A stretch of DNA of 64,000 nucleotides from Albifimbria verrucaria (GCA_020081605.1 JAHREC010000062.1:496001-560000); one strand, 5' to 3'. Counted from the stretch's first letter, positions 11,701 through 23,939 are shown. Notes: a model not told the origin generated them from the letters alone. A program made the numbers and translations.

Positions 11701-11814
11701 AAGAAGAACACTGCGAGCACTTGGATGTGTGAAGAAGTGCAAGCTCGTTCACCAGCTGCCGGGCGAATTGCGGACAAAGCTTTATCCGTGTTTCATGAGG
11801 GCAAACGATCTGAC

Positions 11815-12040
11815 CACTCAATACCGGCTGGCTGTGGAAGGGGACAACTAGATGAAAGAAAAAGAAGGTGTAAAATCGAGTTTAAATAACAGAATCGAAT
11901 CACTCGGTTCTGGCTGATTGTGAGAGAGGGAAACAAACAAAGAAAAAAGATCGTACGAGAGAGCTTAAATAATAAAATCAAATAACTCAGTCCTGGCTGA
12001 TTATAAAATCGGGACAACAAATAAAAGGAAAAGATTACGC
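11815..12040. repeat. Imperfect tandem repeat, about 83-86 bp period
   Basis: Three diverged copies are anchored by CACTCAATACCGGCTGGCTG (11815), CACTCGGTTCTGGCTGATTG (11901) and AACTCAGTCCTGGCTGATTA (11984). Each is followed by a G-rich then A-rich segment (GGGGACAAC/GGGAAACAAA/CGGGACAAC, then AAAGAAAAAGA-type). Copy three is truncated near 12040. Confidence 0.6.
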
Positions 12041-12721
12041 CAGCAAGTTTGAGCCATAGAAATCTTCTGTGAGCATGCGCTCGTTAGGTAACACCACGTC
12101 CAGAGATTGTAAGGAATGCTGTAGAAGAAGAGGTAGCAAGTGCTTGGATGCCCAATCGTATGCCAACATGACCAAAACTTCAATGGGCTGTCCGTCATAG
12201 TCTGTCCGTAAGCAACCTCAGGTAGTCTGACTGGCACACTCTGTGGTTTCGTATACCAGAGCACGGATTAACCCACGAAGATATTCTCTATTCTAACTGA
12301 CACGTGCAATATGAATTGGACGTCCTTGTAGAAAGAGTACATTCACATGTAGAACATATAATTCTTCAATCTCGTTCATTTCGACAGTGAGATGATAAAG
12401 GCTACGCCAACCTCGCGATTTATATCCAAATAGAGGGCTTTACTTATAAGAGGGTTCAAGCGGGTAACATCTTTAAATTCAACAGGAGGAAATCTTATGG
12501 AGAGGAAGATTTGAATTAAGGCAACAGAAGCGTCAGCTCACTTCACATTGAAGCCCGTAATAGCTGCACACCTCACAAGGAGTCCTCATTATATAACAGA
12601 CTGAAATTTAGACACATATTTATAGATAACTCAATGTTCCTTGAATCTTTCCAAAATCTCTAGTTAAAAATAAATAGACTGATGCCGCAAAACTCCAGCT
12701 ATGCTAATGCCGCCTAATATG
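12041..12721. other. Gene-free stretch 3' of the glycosyltransferase
   Basis: About 680 bases, moderately AT-rich, with only short open frames lacking motifs. It presumably contains the 3' UTR of the minus-strand gene ending at 12722. Nothing else is visible. Confidence 0.4.
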
Positions 12722-15550
12722 CTAATAGTTGCCAAGTAGTGCATTGAATCTTTCCAACACCAAAGATTCTTCCATCTTGATCTTGCCTTGGTGAGTCGCC
12801 AAGTACACGCCTTCTTCTCGTCTAGCGGCATAAATCGCCTTTCGAGTTTGCCCTCGAACAGCCTGCCGAATACTCTTATAGATACCGAGACCTGGATATG
12901 CAACAGTGCCTAATGCGGCTGTGTAACAACATGTTAGTAGTTTGAACTGGGGACTAAGCCTATATGATGAGGCTGAGGGAGTACGGGCACTTACCTGTCG
13001 AAACCTTCGTAGTGAGACCGAGAATCCCTTTTCCGACACCTGCTATTCCTCCAATAAATCCATCCTTCTTCCCTCCTTCATATGGCTTCTTGACAAGATC
13101 CACAAACCCTTCCCCAATGCCAAGTGTTAGATTCTTGCCCGATACTAAGAATCCAGACTTCCAATCTTTCACGGTGCCATAGTCAGACACCTCCTCACCA
13201 TAAAGTCTCGGCAAAGTCCGAGACCCTTCCGCAAAGGCCAGTGGTACGTCTATAAATATTCCCTTGGAATAATGTTTAAAGAACCCTCCAACTCCGGATG
13301 CAGATGCTGCCATCATGTCAACGGCCAGGTTATTTTGTTTTCCCTGTTTGGGATCATCAAGCTCAGTGCTATTGTGGATCCCGGAATCTGTGGATTCTAT
13401 TGTCTCCTTAGACTTCGAAGCTGAGTTTTCCGTATGAAGTATTTGGATAGGCTTCGCAATGATATTGACTGCTGATTCGGTCATGCCTGAAAATGTGCCA
13501 AGCATAGCTGATATCGTTCCTGTAACTGGGTCCCAACGGCGATTTTCAATGACTATTTCATTAGCAGAATGCCTAGGTCACTAGAATTAGCCTCTTGTCA
13601 TGCTACCATAATATCAGTAGAGACACTTACAACTCAAGCTTTTTAGGGTCAATTTTGACATGATCCACAAGAATTTCCGCTGCCAATCCAGAAATTTTCA
13701 ATGTTTTATTCTTGCGTCGGTACTGCCAAACAGCGGGCTGATCTGGTATTATCTCACAGAAAAGGTCGGGCTGCGGTAAATGGCGATAAAATGAGCGCAC
13801 TGCGGTCTGGACGCCGTTTTCACGACTCATGTTGTATGCAATGGATTGAGCTGAGCGTTCTGCTTCTTCCGTGAGACAGAACTGGATCGCTTCTGTCAAG
13901 TTCTCGGCAGTAAGTGACTTGAATGGAATCGGTTTGGGACCGGCACCAGCTCTTGCAATCATGTCGCCCCAAAATGGTTGGCTGAAGTCTAGAATTAGCG
14001 ATTGGTTCTCAAGGCTGATATTTCCATCCACGTATAGAGAAGAACTTACTCTCCAAAGAACGGTACTACTGTTGTAGGTTTTCCATTGCGGAGCCCGCAA
14101 GCAGTAGTTCCTGCGCCGCCATGGTGTACCACAGCAGACACGTACTGGAATAGCCATTCGTGTGGACAGTCGCCCAAGAACATGACGTTGTCGAGCATCT
14201 CAAACTCTCCACCACCTAGTTTGCTCCAGCCCCGGGAAATGATGGCTCGGATTCCTGATGCTTTCACAGCATCAATGATGATTCAGGTTGTCTCCGCCGG
14301 ATTCTCGAGAACTATGCTTCCGAAACCTATATATACTGGAGGGGCCCTGAGCGGAGAAAGTCATGTAGATCTTGAGGGGAGTGTATCTAGGAGCATCACG
14401 AAAGAAAAACCCACACACGTCTGGTATAACATCTGTCAGTCCTGTGCTTATTAGAAGTAAATGATACTGACCTATGTGATCCGGCCAATCTAACGGCTTG
14501 GGAACCAATGAAGGTGACCAGCAATAAGTAAATGGGACTTTGAGCGACTCTGCCAACCCCGGGCCCTCAGTCAGGGTACAGGCTCCAAGTCGATGGACAC
14601 CCTCCATTCATTGATGATGTCTCCCAACCTAGCTGCATTTTCAGTATTTGGAAACTTTTCATAGTCATTAGGCTAGTTGACCTACCCTTGCCAAGTCATC
14701 CACTCCACGATAGAATATGAAACGAAGTTGGCCGACCCAGGATCGTCACTGAGCTGCTTCAAGTTGGCAAGCGGATGTGGAAACATCCTCGTACTGCTCC
14801 ATGGCATTGTGAACATTAATTGAAGGGGATTCCCAAAGCTTGCGCGCAATGCACATGAGCAAAACTCGGCGGGTTTGCGATGATTGCGTTGGCCACAAAT
14901 GGCACTTTTGAGTCGAGATCGGCGTCGATACAAGAGTTCCAACACCCTATTAGTATCTCTGAAACCATTTTCCTTTTCTTTTGCACGTCGCCTGCTCGAA
15001 GGCTCTTCATGCTGGGGATAAGGCCGGGATTCTTGACCATATAGGCCATGAGCTCAGTAGGGTCGCCTCCGATGGGATAGAATTCCAATCCAGACTCTTT
15101 GACGAAATCTCGAAATGTGTTGTGAGTGGCTAACCGTACCCGATGACCGTCTCTTTGAAGCTCATTTCCAAGTGCAACAAATGGCTGTACATCGCCCCGG
15201 CTCCCAACTACCTGTATCACGATGTTAAGGCGTCCCCTAAATGCGGTTTTGGCTCTGCACTCTTCAGTGATTGGTCATCATCAATGTCCGAAACTGGTGC
15301 CGTCCAATCCGGCACAAATCTAGAGAGTGTTTTAAATAGCCTTGAGTTGGTGTCAACATCAACACGGCCATCGTCTGACAAGGTAGGTCAGCAACTGTTG
15401 TGAGTCAGGATTCTGTGAATGATGAGCATCACCTGTTGAATGAATACCACTCTTCGTTAAAGCAGAATTCGAGGCGATAGCCTCATATGGTGGAGGTGGT
15501 TCATTGTCGGGTTCGGGTGTCGCAATTGAGAAGTGCTTCTTTTCGGCCAT
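12722..15550 (-). CDS. UDP-glycosyltransferase, sterol glucosyltransferase-like (GT28/GT1), frame-interrupted
   Basis: Starts at the ATG at 15550 ([20 protein letters not shown]). The N-terminal Rossmann half begins [20 protein letters not shown] and includes [20 protein letters not shown]. The C-terminal half has [17 protein letters not shown], the acceptor/donor region [11 protein letters not shown] and the PSPG-like motif [21 protein letters not shown] roughly 300-residue C-terminal extension is Gly-rich ([20 protein letters not shown]). The family transfers a sugar from UDP-sugar to sterols or other lipids. Introns are seen near the N-terminus (GTGATG donor), 14430-14470, 14000-14050, 13560-13630 and 12940-12990. 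Frame breaks at 14574-14576, 14376-14379 and 14341-14344 each need one more C (coding strand), another lies near 15240, and an in-frame TGA follows AETT. It is divergent with the peroxidase gene. Confidence 0.85.
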
Positions 15551-15842
15551 GTTGACGGACTTGAGATTCCTTTATTCTCAAATTCTCATCTTTGTCTGTA
15601 GACAAATAGCACTGGTGCCTCGAGGTTGGCGATGAAGATTGTTTTTAAACTTGACATTATGGAGACTTGCTTCAGTTTCGACGTAACTTATTTAGCTTCG
15701 CCCCTTGGAAAAGCTGTGCATGAAGTGAATCTAGTGATTAGACTCTGCTTCGCCTTACGGGAAGCACTTAGCGTCGGATACCAAGACCAATTGTGTCATG
15801 CCGTTTGTCGCAACTTTTGCTAGTCGCAACCGCTACGCGGGT

Positions 15843-15903
15843 TAATACGCGTATTAGACGGAGAAGCCGTATGGCTTGTCAGTTCCGTCGATACGCGTAT
15901 TAG
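15843..15903. promoter_or_regulatory. Duplicated 13-bp ACGCGT-centred palindromic site
   Basis: ATACGCGTATTAG occurs at 15845-15857 and again at 15891-15903, 46 bases apart, in the same orientation. The first sits inside the perfect 14-bp palindrome TAATACGCGTATTA (15843-15856). The core ACGCGT is the MluI cell-cycle box core known from MBF/SBF-type regulators. The pair lies in the 660-bp divergent promoter between the glycosyltransferase (start 15550, minus) and the peroxidase (start 16211, plus). Binding is inferred only. Confidence 0.4.
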
Positions 15904-16120
15904 TGCCCCACCGTCACCTTGCCGATGTCTCTGGATCCAATAAACGTCTCCACGAGTTGTGAATATACCGTTCCGTAGCAAATTGATTGCCCTTGGTGTC
16001 CAATAAGGCCTCTCTAATAACATAATTGTAAGCCGGTAGTTGAGCGGATGCTTGCCACCCTGTCAATTAACACTTTAGTGCATGCGATGATCGACAAGGC
16101 ATGGGGTTGCCGTCTTGTGC

Positions 16121-16126
16121 TATAAA
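16121..16126 (+). promoter_or_regulatory. TATA box of the family-2 peroxidase gene
   Basis: TATAAA lies 85-90 bases upstream of the start codon at 16211, in a pyrimidine-flanked context typical of highly expressed fungal secreted-protein genes. Confidence 0.45.
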
Positions 16127-16210
16127 GACCCGGAACGGCCCATGTTAATCTTGTTGACAGCCTCCCAACAGTCTTTTTCATTCTAGCCTGCATTCTGACT
16201 TAGCATACTA

Positions 16211-17269
16211 ATGACATTCAAGATGAAGACTGCTTTGTTTGCTCTCGTCCTAAACTTTACTTGGGGCTTGGCAAAGTGCAATGACCAGGTTCCCGAATGG
16301 CATCCTCCTACACCTGACGACTGTATGCCTCAATCTCCCTTCTCGTACTGATATCCAATTGACGTGAAACAGTCAGAGGCCCTTGCCCAATGATGAATAC
16401 ACTGGCGAACCACGGATACCTCCCGCATGATGGAAGAGGCATCACGCGCCAGGTTGTGAGAGATGCCATGGCTGGTGCTCTCAACTTTGACTCTGCCCTT
16501 GCCGACATTATGTTTGACCAAGCAATTATTGCCAATCCAGAACCCAACGCTACTTATTTCACCCTGTAAGACCATTCCGATATACAGTCGAAAATGATCT
16601 CCGCTGACCTCGGTGTAGTGACGATCTCAATCGACACAATGTGCTAGAACATGACGCCAGTCTGAGGTGAGTTTTCCATCTTGCTCATTTCTTTTTGTCT
16701 TGTATCAAGTAGAGAATAATCCCTGTTCCACTAGCTAACTTTTATGTAGCCGCTCGGACGCGTACTTTGGAAACAACCACGTATTCAACCAAACCGTATT
16801 CGACGAAACCCGAAAGTACTGGTTTGAACCTGTCCTTACAGCCAATATGCTAGCCTCTAGCAAGCTTGCCCGACAAGTGACTTCAAAGGCATTCAACCCA
16901 CATACACCTTCACGACCTCTATGGAGAGTTTTAGTGAAGGTGAAGTAGCCGCACCAGTGATTGCGTTCGGCAACACAGAGGACGTGACAGTCGACCGATC
17001 CCTGGTTGAGTATTTCTTTAGTAAGTTCTTGAAGTTAATCATGGTAGCACCAGATACCCTCGTCAACCCGTTATTAACACATGGCCACAGTTAATGAACG
17101 TCTACCTACAGAGCTTGGATGGGTCAGGAAACAAGATGTCGTGACCTTGAAAGACATTCTGCATGTTGCGGGAGCAATCAAAGCCGCTGCTAGCTTGACT
17201 ACTGACTCTGGGTCAAAGCTGGTGACACAACAAAATCGTCGGAATTTGCACGGAGCACTCAACGTTTAA
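16211..17269 (+). CDS. Heme-thiolate peroxidase, family 2 (chloroperoxidase/unspecific peroxygenase type), copy 1
   Basis: Secreted: signal peptide after ATG 16211 or the in-frame ATG 16223 (MKTALFALVLNFTWGLA). The proximal Cys motif reads RGPCPMMNTLANHGYLPHDG, with the heme-ligand Cys in PCP; the distal EHD-S motif appears as NVLEHDASLSRSD. These enzymes use H2O2 to halogenate or oxygenate substrates outside the cell. Introns: after DD (about 16323-16371), after FTL (about 16566-16619), after SLS (about 16669-16749) and before INERLPTELGW (about 17021-17091). The frame breaks at the CCC run 16897-16899: one added C turns a premature stop into NPTYTFTTSMESFSEGE and joins to the final exon ending NRRNLHGALNV. 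Length is normal for the short fungal class. A paralogue lies at 51279-52225. Confidence 0.88.
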
Positions 17270-17790
17270 ATCAGGTAATTTTCACCGATGTGTTGAATGA
17301 CTAGGGCAACAAAAGCCACTATGAAGTGAGCTGATGGGGGTCGTTGTGCACCCGGCCGTGGAGAGCGTTTAGTTTTGTCTTTCTTTATCATGCAATATAT
17401 ATAGTCCATATGCCAGAATGAACATGTGTCCCTCTTTCCCAATGAGAATGCACTCCAATTAGAAGTGATTAGCACCTCCCAGCCTATATTAATAGAGGAA
17501 CCCAGTCGAGACGGCTCTAAACCCTACATCGTTTCAATGCTGTTCCCACAGCTTTACGCTGCTGAACTTTTCCATCTGTAGTTTGTTATCAAGCATTTTT
17601 CAGACCGGCCGTTATGGCTCAGACCATATGAAATCAACTAGTTAGCCCAGGTGTTTTAGCGGAAGATATGGAAAGGTTTGTGTTGAACTCTTTCAGAAGG
17701 CTTGCTGAAATACCATCATCCAATTCACGCCCACTAGAGGCGCAATACCAGTCCAGCGTGTTCTATTCATTCATGTATCAGTACGTGAGT
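17270..17790. other. Gene-free stretch
   Basis: About 520 bases with short stop-rich frames and no motif. A plus frame from about 17668 (MERFVLNSFRRLAEIPSSN) might be a 5' exon of the fragment downstream. Confidence 0.3.
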
Positions 17791-17805
17791 GTTTTCTCCA
17801 TTAGG

Positions 17806-18170
17806 GGATCCAGGACCTCTGGCACGATGTAACTCAGTTAGACTTTGAAGAATTGAGCCATGGAGAGCTTTCACGATGCTGTCGCGCTTATTGCAAGCAC
17901 ATATCCGGATTTAGCTATCATTTTCTACACTACGCTATCGAGTGGTGGCTCCGACATCTGACTAAGGCGCCAGTATCCGAGCAAGCCGAATCCTTGAAAG
18001 ATGTCTCTACTGCACCTTGGTTCGAGATGTGGAACCAGGTTCATCCGGGCCCGCGCTCAACCCATTGGCAGCATGTATTTGACCATCTAAACATGGCAGC
18101 CAAGCCACTTCTCGACTATGGTGTCTTCAGTTCCACCGACACAAAATTATTCATCCGCGCCATAATTTAA
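17806..18170 (+). pseudogene. Gene fragment of unknown family (possibly the tail of a larger protein)
   Basis: Open plus frame from GGGATCCAG (directly after an acceptor-like CATTAG) to the TAA at 18168-18170. It reads IQDLWHDVTQLDFEELSHGE, then FSYHFLHYAIEWWLRHL and PWFEMWNQVHPGPRSTHWQH. The Trp/His-rich WWLRHL segment resembles linker regions of fungal NACHT/ankyrin STAND proteins, but no NTPase or repeat domain is present here. No start codon can be assigned. Probably a remnant. Confidence 0.3.
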
Positions 18171-20437
18171 TTTGTTAACGACAGTTTCTTTGGACTTAGT
18201 GAAGCTTGTTTTGACTCATCCCCGGGTCAATTTCCATAGCGAGGGCATGAGGACGTATAAAAACCTTCTCCTCGAGCACTCAATTGGCAAGGGCGGGAGG
18301 ATGTAGTGCAGATAATATTGTCCCAGAACCACGTTGAAAAAAAAAGAAAAAAAAAAAAAAACACAAATGGCTGATACGGGTATATAGCACTCACATGGGC
18401 AGTTGAGGACGGCCAAGATAGTATTGTCAGAAGGTTGGAAGCTGCTGGCTGGACCATGGACGAGGCCTTCTAGCCTCCTGACGAAAATAAGTGGTCTTTA
18501 CAATAGATATAGGGCGTGACTACTATCAAGTTCACGGGTTCACATCCTAATTGGAAAATATGCCAGTCTGTTAACTTTTTATGGGAGCACACAGCTTCTG
18601 GAGCCTTGCTTATAAAATTAGATGATGATGGTATCATGGTTCAACATGGAAGATCCACTTGTGTCCATGAAGGAAGTATTTATAGCATTATGCCTTTAGG
18701 GTTTAAGAGGGCTGACAAGGAAACATTGGTGATTGAAGAAAGAGTCAACTACGTTGACAGCTTCAAGGCAGTGACTGAGGTAGTTTCTAGAAGGATCCTG
18801 GCTAATACGTCCCTGGCTTTCCCATGAAATGAGGCTCTGCCTACGCTTACCATGTGCTTCCCCAACAGTCTTCCAGTTCCTAGACTACAACTTGGCAAAT
18901 CTGGGCTCCTTATAGGCTGCGAGCCTGGCAAGAAGCAGGCTGCTGTAGTGCCCTGCAAGCTATTCTGAGATCCTCGATAGAACCGCTCAACTGAGTCTTC
19001 TGACGTCCATCCAGATCCGGCCTATGGGCATACATGAAATGGCTTATTCCCTAGCAATTGACGGTCACTCTCTCGCAAGCTCGGCATTCAGCTCGGCTGT
19101 TAAAACAGACAGTCCGCTGCATAGGGTGCACGGGCTAGCCTGCGATCGGCGGCATGTGGCTAGCTGAGAGATGAAGCCTACAGCAGGAGTGGCTGGAACA
19201 GTGCAGGGTGGGATTGGCTAGATATTCAGCCAGTCATTTACACAGGAGCATACACATCTCCCTGCGGCCTGTAGCTAGCTCAAAGCACAAAACTCGTCCT
19301 TGCTTCCCTGAGCATCACGGTTGGTAGCAGGCAAATGGAGTAACGATAGTTCGTGGTTCAAAGTGGTGTGGCACTACGGGACCAGCAATCACCTCCTCGG
19401 TCTGTCACCAAGCCGAATATTATTATTATCACCATTATTATTGGGCCCTACATGATTCTCAAATCTCGGGGTTATGCGGACCAATGTGTGGTTCGCTTGC
19501 CGCCGGCCGCGTAATAACTCCCTTGTTCTGCTTGTCCTACGAGCTCCATACAACATCGTAGATGCAACTTGTCACATCCATCCGGATTCGGTAATCACAG
19601 CACCAATGGCTTGTGCATGAAGGAGGGATGGAACGGTCGGATTGCAGTTTGCACTGAAACTTGCATATCGCCCGCCGACATGGCATGTGCCGGAGAGTTT
19701 GGGTGTCATAAAGCATCAGCATCAGCATCTAAAACCTCCATCCCCTCCCTCCATGGATGAATAGCATGACTTGATGGTGCCAGAACCAATAATTCCTACT
19801 CCCCAAATCAGACCGTTCCAATTACCTTTAAATTTTGAGAAACACAACAGCCTCGGCATCTTCCAAGTTCTACGTTCAAGGCTGCGACTCGAAAACGGAA
19901 GCCCTCTGGCGACACATAAACTGTAGATCTTATTTGACTGCGGCCCGGCATTTAGGATGACGGTAGAGGGGATGGGCAGAGGAAGAGCCGGTTTCTGGCA
20001 GCAGTTAATCCTTAGCATCGCGATAGGACAATCCGAGATTGTCTTGATGTCCTGCGTTGCGTTGCGTTAAGCCGCATGCATCCCTGCCCAATACTTCCAG
20101 CTATAACTTCAGCTCTTAGACCGCAAATTCCAACGTCTTCTTTGGATTTGGTACAGCTGCATAGTACTTAATTAGTGGGCCGTGCCACCTCATATTCCCC
20201 ATAGCTCCAACCACAGTGCTCGCCGCAAGCCTCACAGCCTTGCAATGACCACATGCGGTACATGCCCAAGCCCATTTTCTTCCCGCGGGTCTGAATGTGC
20301 AGTTTTGGGTGCCTCAAGTACTCGCGAGTATCCCTAGAGTTTGGTTTCCGGCACCGGATTGAGGCCGTCTTCTGCCACTGCAACTTCCAGCATCCTCTAT
20401 CACGCTGTCCAGCATCCCATCACATCGACGTCCAGCC
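18171..20437. other. Gene-free stretch of about 2.3 kb
   Basis: Contains an A-rich tract near 18337-18362 and a TTA-type microsatellite near 19421-19441. Open frames here (for example 18516-18827) overlap randomly and show no family motif. The end of the stretch is the promoter of the membrane-protein gene starting at 20438. Confidence 0.5.
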
Positions 20438-22507
20438 ATGACCGACTACCAACCCGTCTCTCATGATGAGAAGCCGCAACTGGTGCCGCGGGAGGAGATC
20501 GGACGGACGCCGTGGAAAAGCATCGCGTGGCGCTTCGCCTTGGCGCTGGTTTTCACCGCACTTATGGTGCCCGTGCTGTACGGCTTCGAGAGCAAGGGCG
20601 AGCTGACGCGTGGGAGAGACGCTTGTTTTATATTCTTATTATTCTGCTCTCGTCTCTTGTGAGCTTAATCTTGGGGTCTTTGCTTGGGCTATTGGGGGCC
20701 ATGCTCCGGTGGCCGCTGTTGGCGCGAGCGGATTATTCGCCTGCCGAGGTAGGCAACTTACCGCTGGAAGTTGCTTTCTTATGGTCATGAAACTGATGAT
20801 TCGGACAAAGGTAGACTTAATCATGGGAATGGCCAATCCTACCGGGTCGGTTCGGCTTATCCTGCACCACACTTTTGCGACGCGCAAATGGAAGGCAACC
20901 ACCGTTGTAACGCTGATATACCTTGTCTACAACATCGTAGGCCGTCTTTGTGTAGCCGGCTTTGGGGTGACGTATGATGTGAATGAAATTGTTAGCTTCC
21001 CCGTTTTGATCACGGATTGGAGCTCTTTAGACTGGTTTGATGTTAATAGTGGATGGCTTGACGGAACGGAAGTCACGGATAGCGGTTTAACAGGTCCAAC
21101 GGCTGGTAGGTGTGGCAACGTTATCGTCACGGCACTTGACTAATGTTTTCTAGCGTCCATGCAGAGGTATGGGGCGCTCGGCCGAACAATGGTACGCAAT
21201 GGATCTGGAGTAGGCTGGGACGAGAACGGCGCCATTAGAGTGCAGAGTAAGACGAATATAAGCGGACTAGGTCTGGACCGGACAGTCGACGGCGAGACCA
21301 TCACATACTCCTATCACTTCGAGGAGTATCAAGGTACCGAAACTCGTCATTCGCAGGACAGGTTGCTGGAAAGCTCTTCGAAATGTCTTGAACGGGTGAT
21401 ACGGGACGGAGAGCTCTACGAGAGAGGCGAGAAGATTGAAATACCAGGCAAGTGTCTACATGACGTCTCTTACACACAAGACTGACATTCATGTCGACAG
21501 AGACCATGGACCAGAAAACACCCGAGTTTCTCCGAGTGCTAAACATTTTCCTGAATCCCAACGGATCAGAGGGTGCGACTGGAGTACAGGGTGACCCGGT
21601 CTGGGCCGCGAAGATTGACTGGGACAAGATGTCGGAGCCGTCCGCATGTGCTACAACATGTCAGCCATACCCGTATCGTGCGTAAGCAGTAACATGACTG
21701 ACGTGTTGAGTCCAACCATAGATATCTTCCACCAACGGGAGTCCGGTTCGATGAGGGCTCGTAATGCAGAGTTTCTGGATTGCAGAACATGTCTTACACA
21801 TAACCAGGGCGAGCAGGGGCTCGGCTTCGGTACCCTGCATAACCTGCCCGCCGAAAACACATCCTACGTCGCGAACATGTTACTCCGACAAGGTGCGTGG
21901 GGCCTGATTTGGGGCAGATTCGAAGAACAATTTCCAGCAAAGTCAACTCTTATAATACGTCGATACCCGAACGATAATCTCGAGAACTTCCTTGACTCTC
22001 TTCAGGGCACTTTTTTGACCTGGGAATAGGGGAGGAACACCTGGGGTAGACTATAAGCTTGCCCTTCAGGCGGCACACGTCACCGCCTGGCTTCCACTGC
22101 TCAGCCTCATCGGCGCGGAGATGCAGCTGCCCAAGGTGCCCAAGGAAGTGGGGGCTAGAGATCGGCCGTTCTTGACATTTGCGCTACAGATCCAGTGGAG
22201 TAGGGCCGTTGGGGTGCTTATCGGGATTGTGGGTCTCGAGTTGTTGGCCATTGCCTTGGTGTTATGCAGCTGTAGGGGAGTGCCGCTACGCGATCATGAT
22301 AGTTACCTTGCCGTTGGGCGTCTCCTGAAGACGGTACTTAATGAGGTAGAAGGAAAGAGCGTATCAACTGGTGAGGACCTTGCTAAATGGTTGGATGATA
22401 AGAAGGGGCTCAAGCTGAGGTACGGAACACGCAATGTTGATGGGGAATACGAGGTAGATCTGGTGAAGGTGCGCGCTGATGGATTCCCAAACGGTTCTTA
22501 CCGATGA
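20438..22507 (+). CDS. Fungal multi-pass membrane protein of unknown function, frame-interrupted
   Basis: ATG at 20438 opens MTDYQPVSHDEKPQLVPREE. TM segments: FALALVFTALMVPVLYGF, then LFYILIILLSSLVSLILGSL with LGLLGAMLRWPLL, then VVTLIYLVYNIVGRLCVAGF. A long soluble, probably extracellular, part follows, then HVTAWLPLLSLIGAEM and a final TM VGVLIGIVGLELLAIALVLC before a basic cytoplasmic tail. I recognise it as a conserved hypothetical family of Pezizomycotina. Introns: after ADYSPAE (about 20750-20809), after GPTA (about 21107-21154) and a GC-AG intron after EIP (GCAAGT donor, about 21448-21500). Frame breaks at 20609-20614 (GELTR to WERRLF), in the NMSAI to LHNLPAENTSYVANML region (21650-21830) and near 22029 before GVDYKLALQAA. 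Confidence 0.7.
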
Positions 22508-23939
22508 GGTTGACAGGTTTTGCCCAAGTAATGTATCCTCCCTGGTGCTGTGGGGCCTTATTTTGCTGTCTTGCTCTATAGTGATCTTCGTTGGTTTTGT
22601 CTCTTCTTGTCCTGTGCGTGGGCTTAGATACCTTAGTTGAAAGTATTCGCCAGGTATGGTCAACAGAGGCTGTCAGAAGTCAATCACGCAAATAGAGGAC
22701 GCTCCTTAGCTAAATAAAACGACGATGTGCATATTTATTGGCGAATAGCCCAATTTGTAGATGCGTCTGGTTTGAGTTAGCCCTGGTTAGACGTTTTCAC
22801 ATCGGAGTTTGAGGTTTAAACCAGGTCGCCTGAGAAAGGAAGCAGTCCTGCATTACAGTATGAGTATTATAAGTACAGATCTAATATACAACAGTATTGA
22901 TATAACCAATGCTAATATAATACTTAAAATAGAATAGAATAGACTAACCTAGACTTATAGAATAATTAAGTGTAATTACATATTAAATCTATTCTTATCA
23001 TATAAATAATGTAGTAGTCTATGTTATGAAATATTATACATAAAATTTTATAAAATAAAAATAAAAGGCATTAAAATCTATACTTTTCTTTTTCTTTAAT
23101 TTTTTTTTCTTTCCTTGTTCCCCTTCTTTCTTGAAAGAATACTAATATGAAGTCGCTCATCCATATCTATACTTTTTGCACATCCTTGTCAAAGCTTAGA
23201 AACTAGCGACTACAGCCCTACGAAATTCCCTTTAGTCAAATTGAGCATTATTCAGCTTTCTCCAAGATCTAGCATAATGCGATTAGAACTTAAACCCATC
23301 AACTACTATATGTCCTGGTCATCAAAATTTAAGCTTATGAAGGCGACAGTATTCCCTCTTTGTGGCTTAACCAAGTCCCCGGATTTATAGAAATAGTCCG
23401 AAAGTCCGAACGGATAGCGAGCGGGCTAACAGATTGACCGTATGCAAGGATTGCACATTCCTTGGTTCTGATTCGGCAGCTGTAAGTTCGATGCGAGCCT
23501 GGATGCGAGCCTGCATCTCGGCTCTCATCGCACATCTTATGGCCCGATCTGCCGTGGTATCGGCCGGAAATAGGGGATTTGCCGACTGTTGAAGATGTCA
23601 TCATTGTTGGCAACCACTTTACCCACCGATCCTCCGTGTATAGAGGTCAGAAACAAGGAACGATGTCCAGGGACAGTAGGGGTCAGCAGCATCGGAGACT
23701 GGATGTGGGCTCCAACTGTTATAATTAAATATAAGTTTAAACCAGGTTCTTTCGTTTTACTTTCTTTCTCCTGTTATTTTTTCACAAGACACAAAGTCAA
23801 GAGAGTGTGAATAACAAATATATCGTCTTCAATAATCGCCAAATTTCATTTGTTCTAGACCATTTGCTCTACCCTCCAGATATTATTAAGAGCAATATTA
23901 AACAACATTGCGTTCCTCGCAAGTCTTAACTGTTGCTTA
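22508..23939. other. Gene-free region with AT-rich island (about 22860-23110)
   Basis: The stretch 22860-23110 is almost pure A/T, with repeated ATAGAATAG and TAATATA words and a T-rich tail (CTTTTTCTTTAATTTTTTTTT). It resembles a RIP-degenerated relic. The remainder has no supported gene; 23335-23613 is a stop-poor minus frame without motifs. Confidence 0.45.

Noticed and set aside
18337..18362. Poly-A tract suggesting a LINE or processed-gene insertion
   Set aside because: No target-site duplication or coding remnant upstream; interrupted A tract is more likely simple sequence.
22860..23110. AT-rich block as a centromere or replication origin
   Set aside because: Too short and without repeats or recognisable consensus; a RIP-type relic is simpler.
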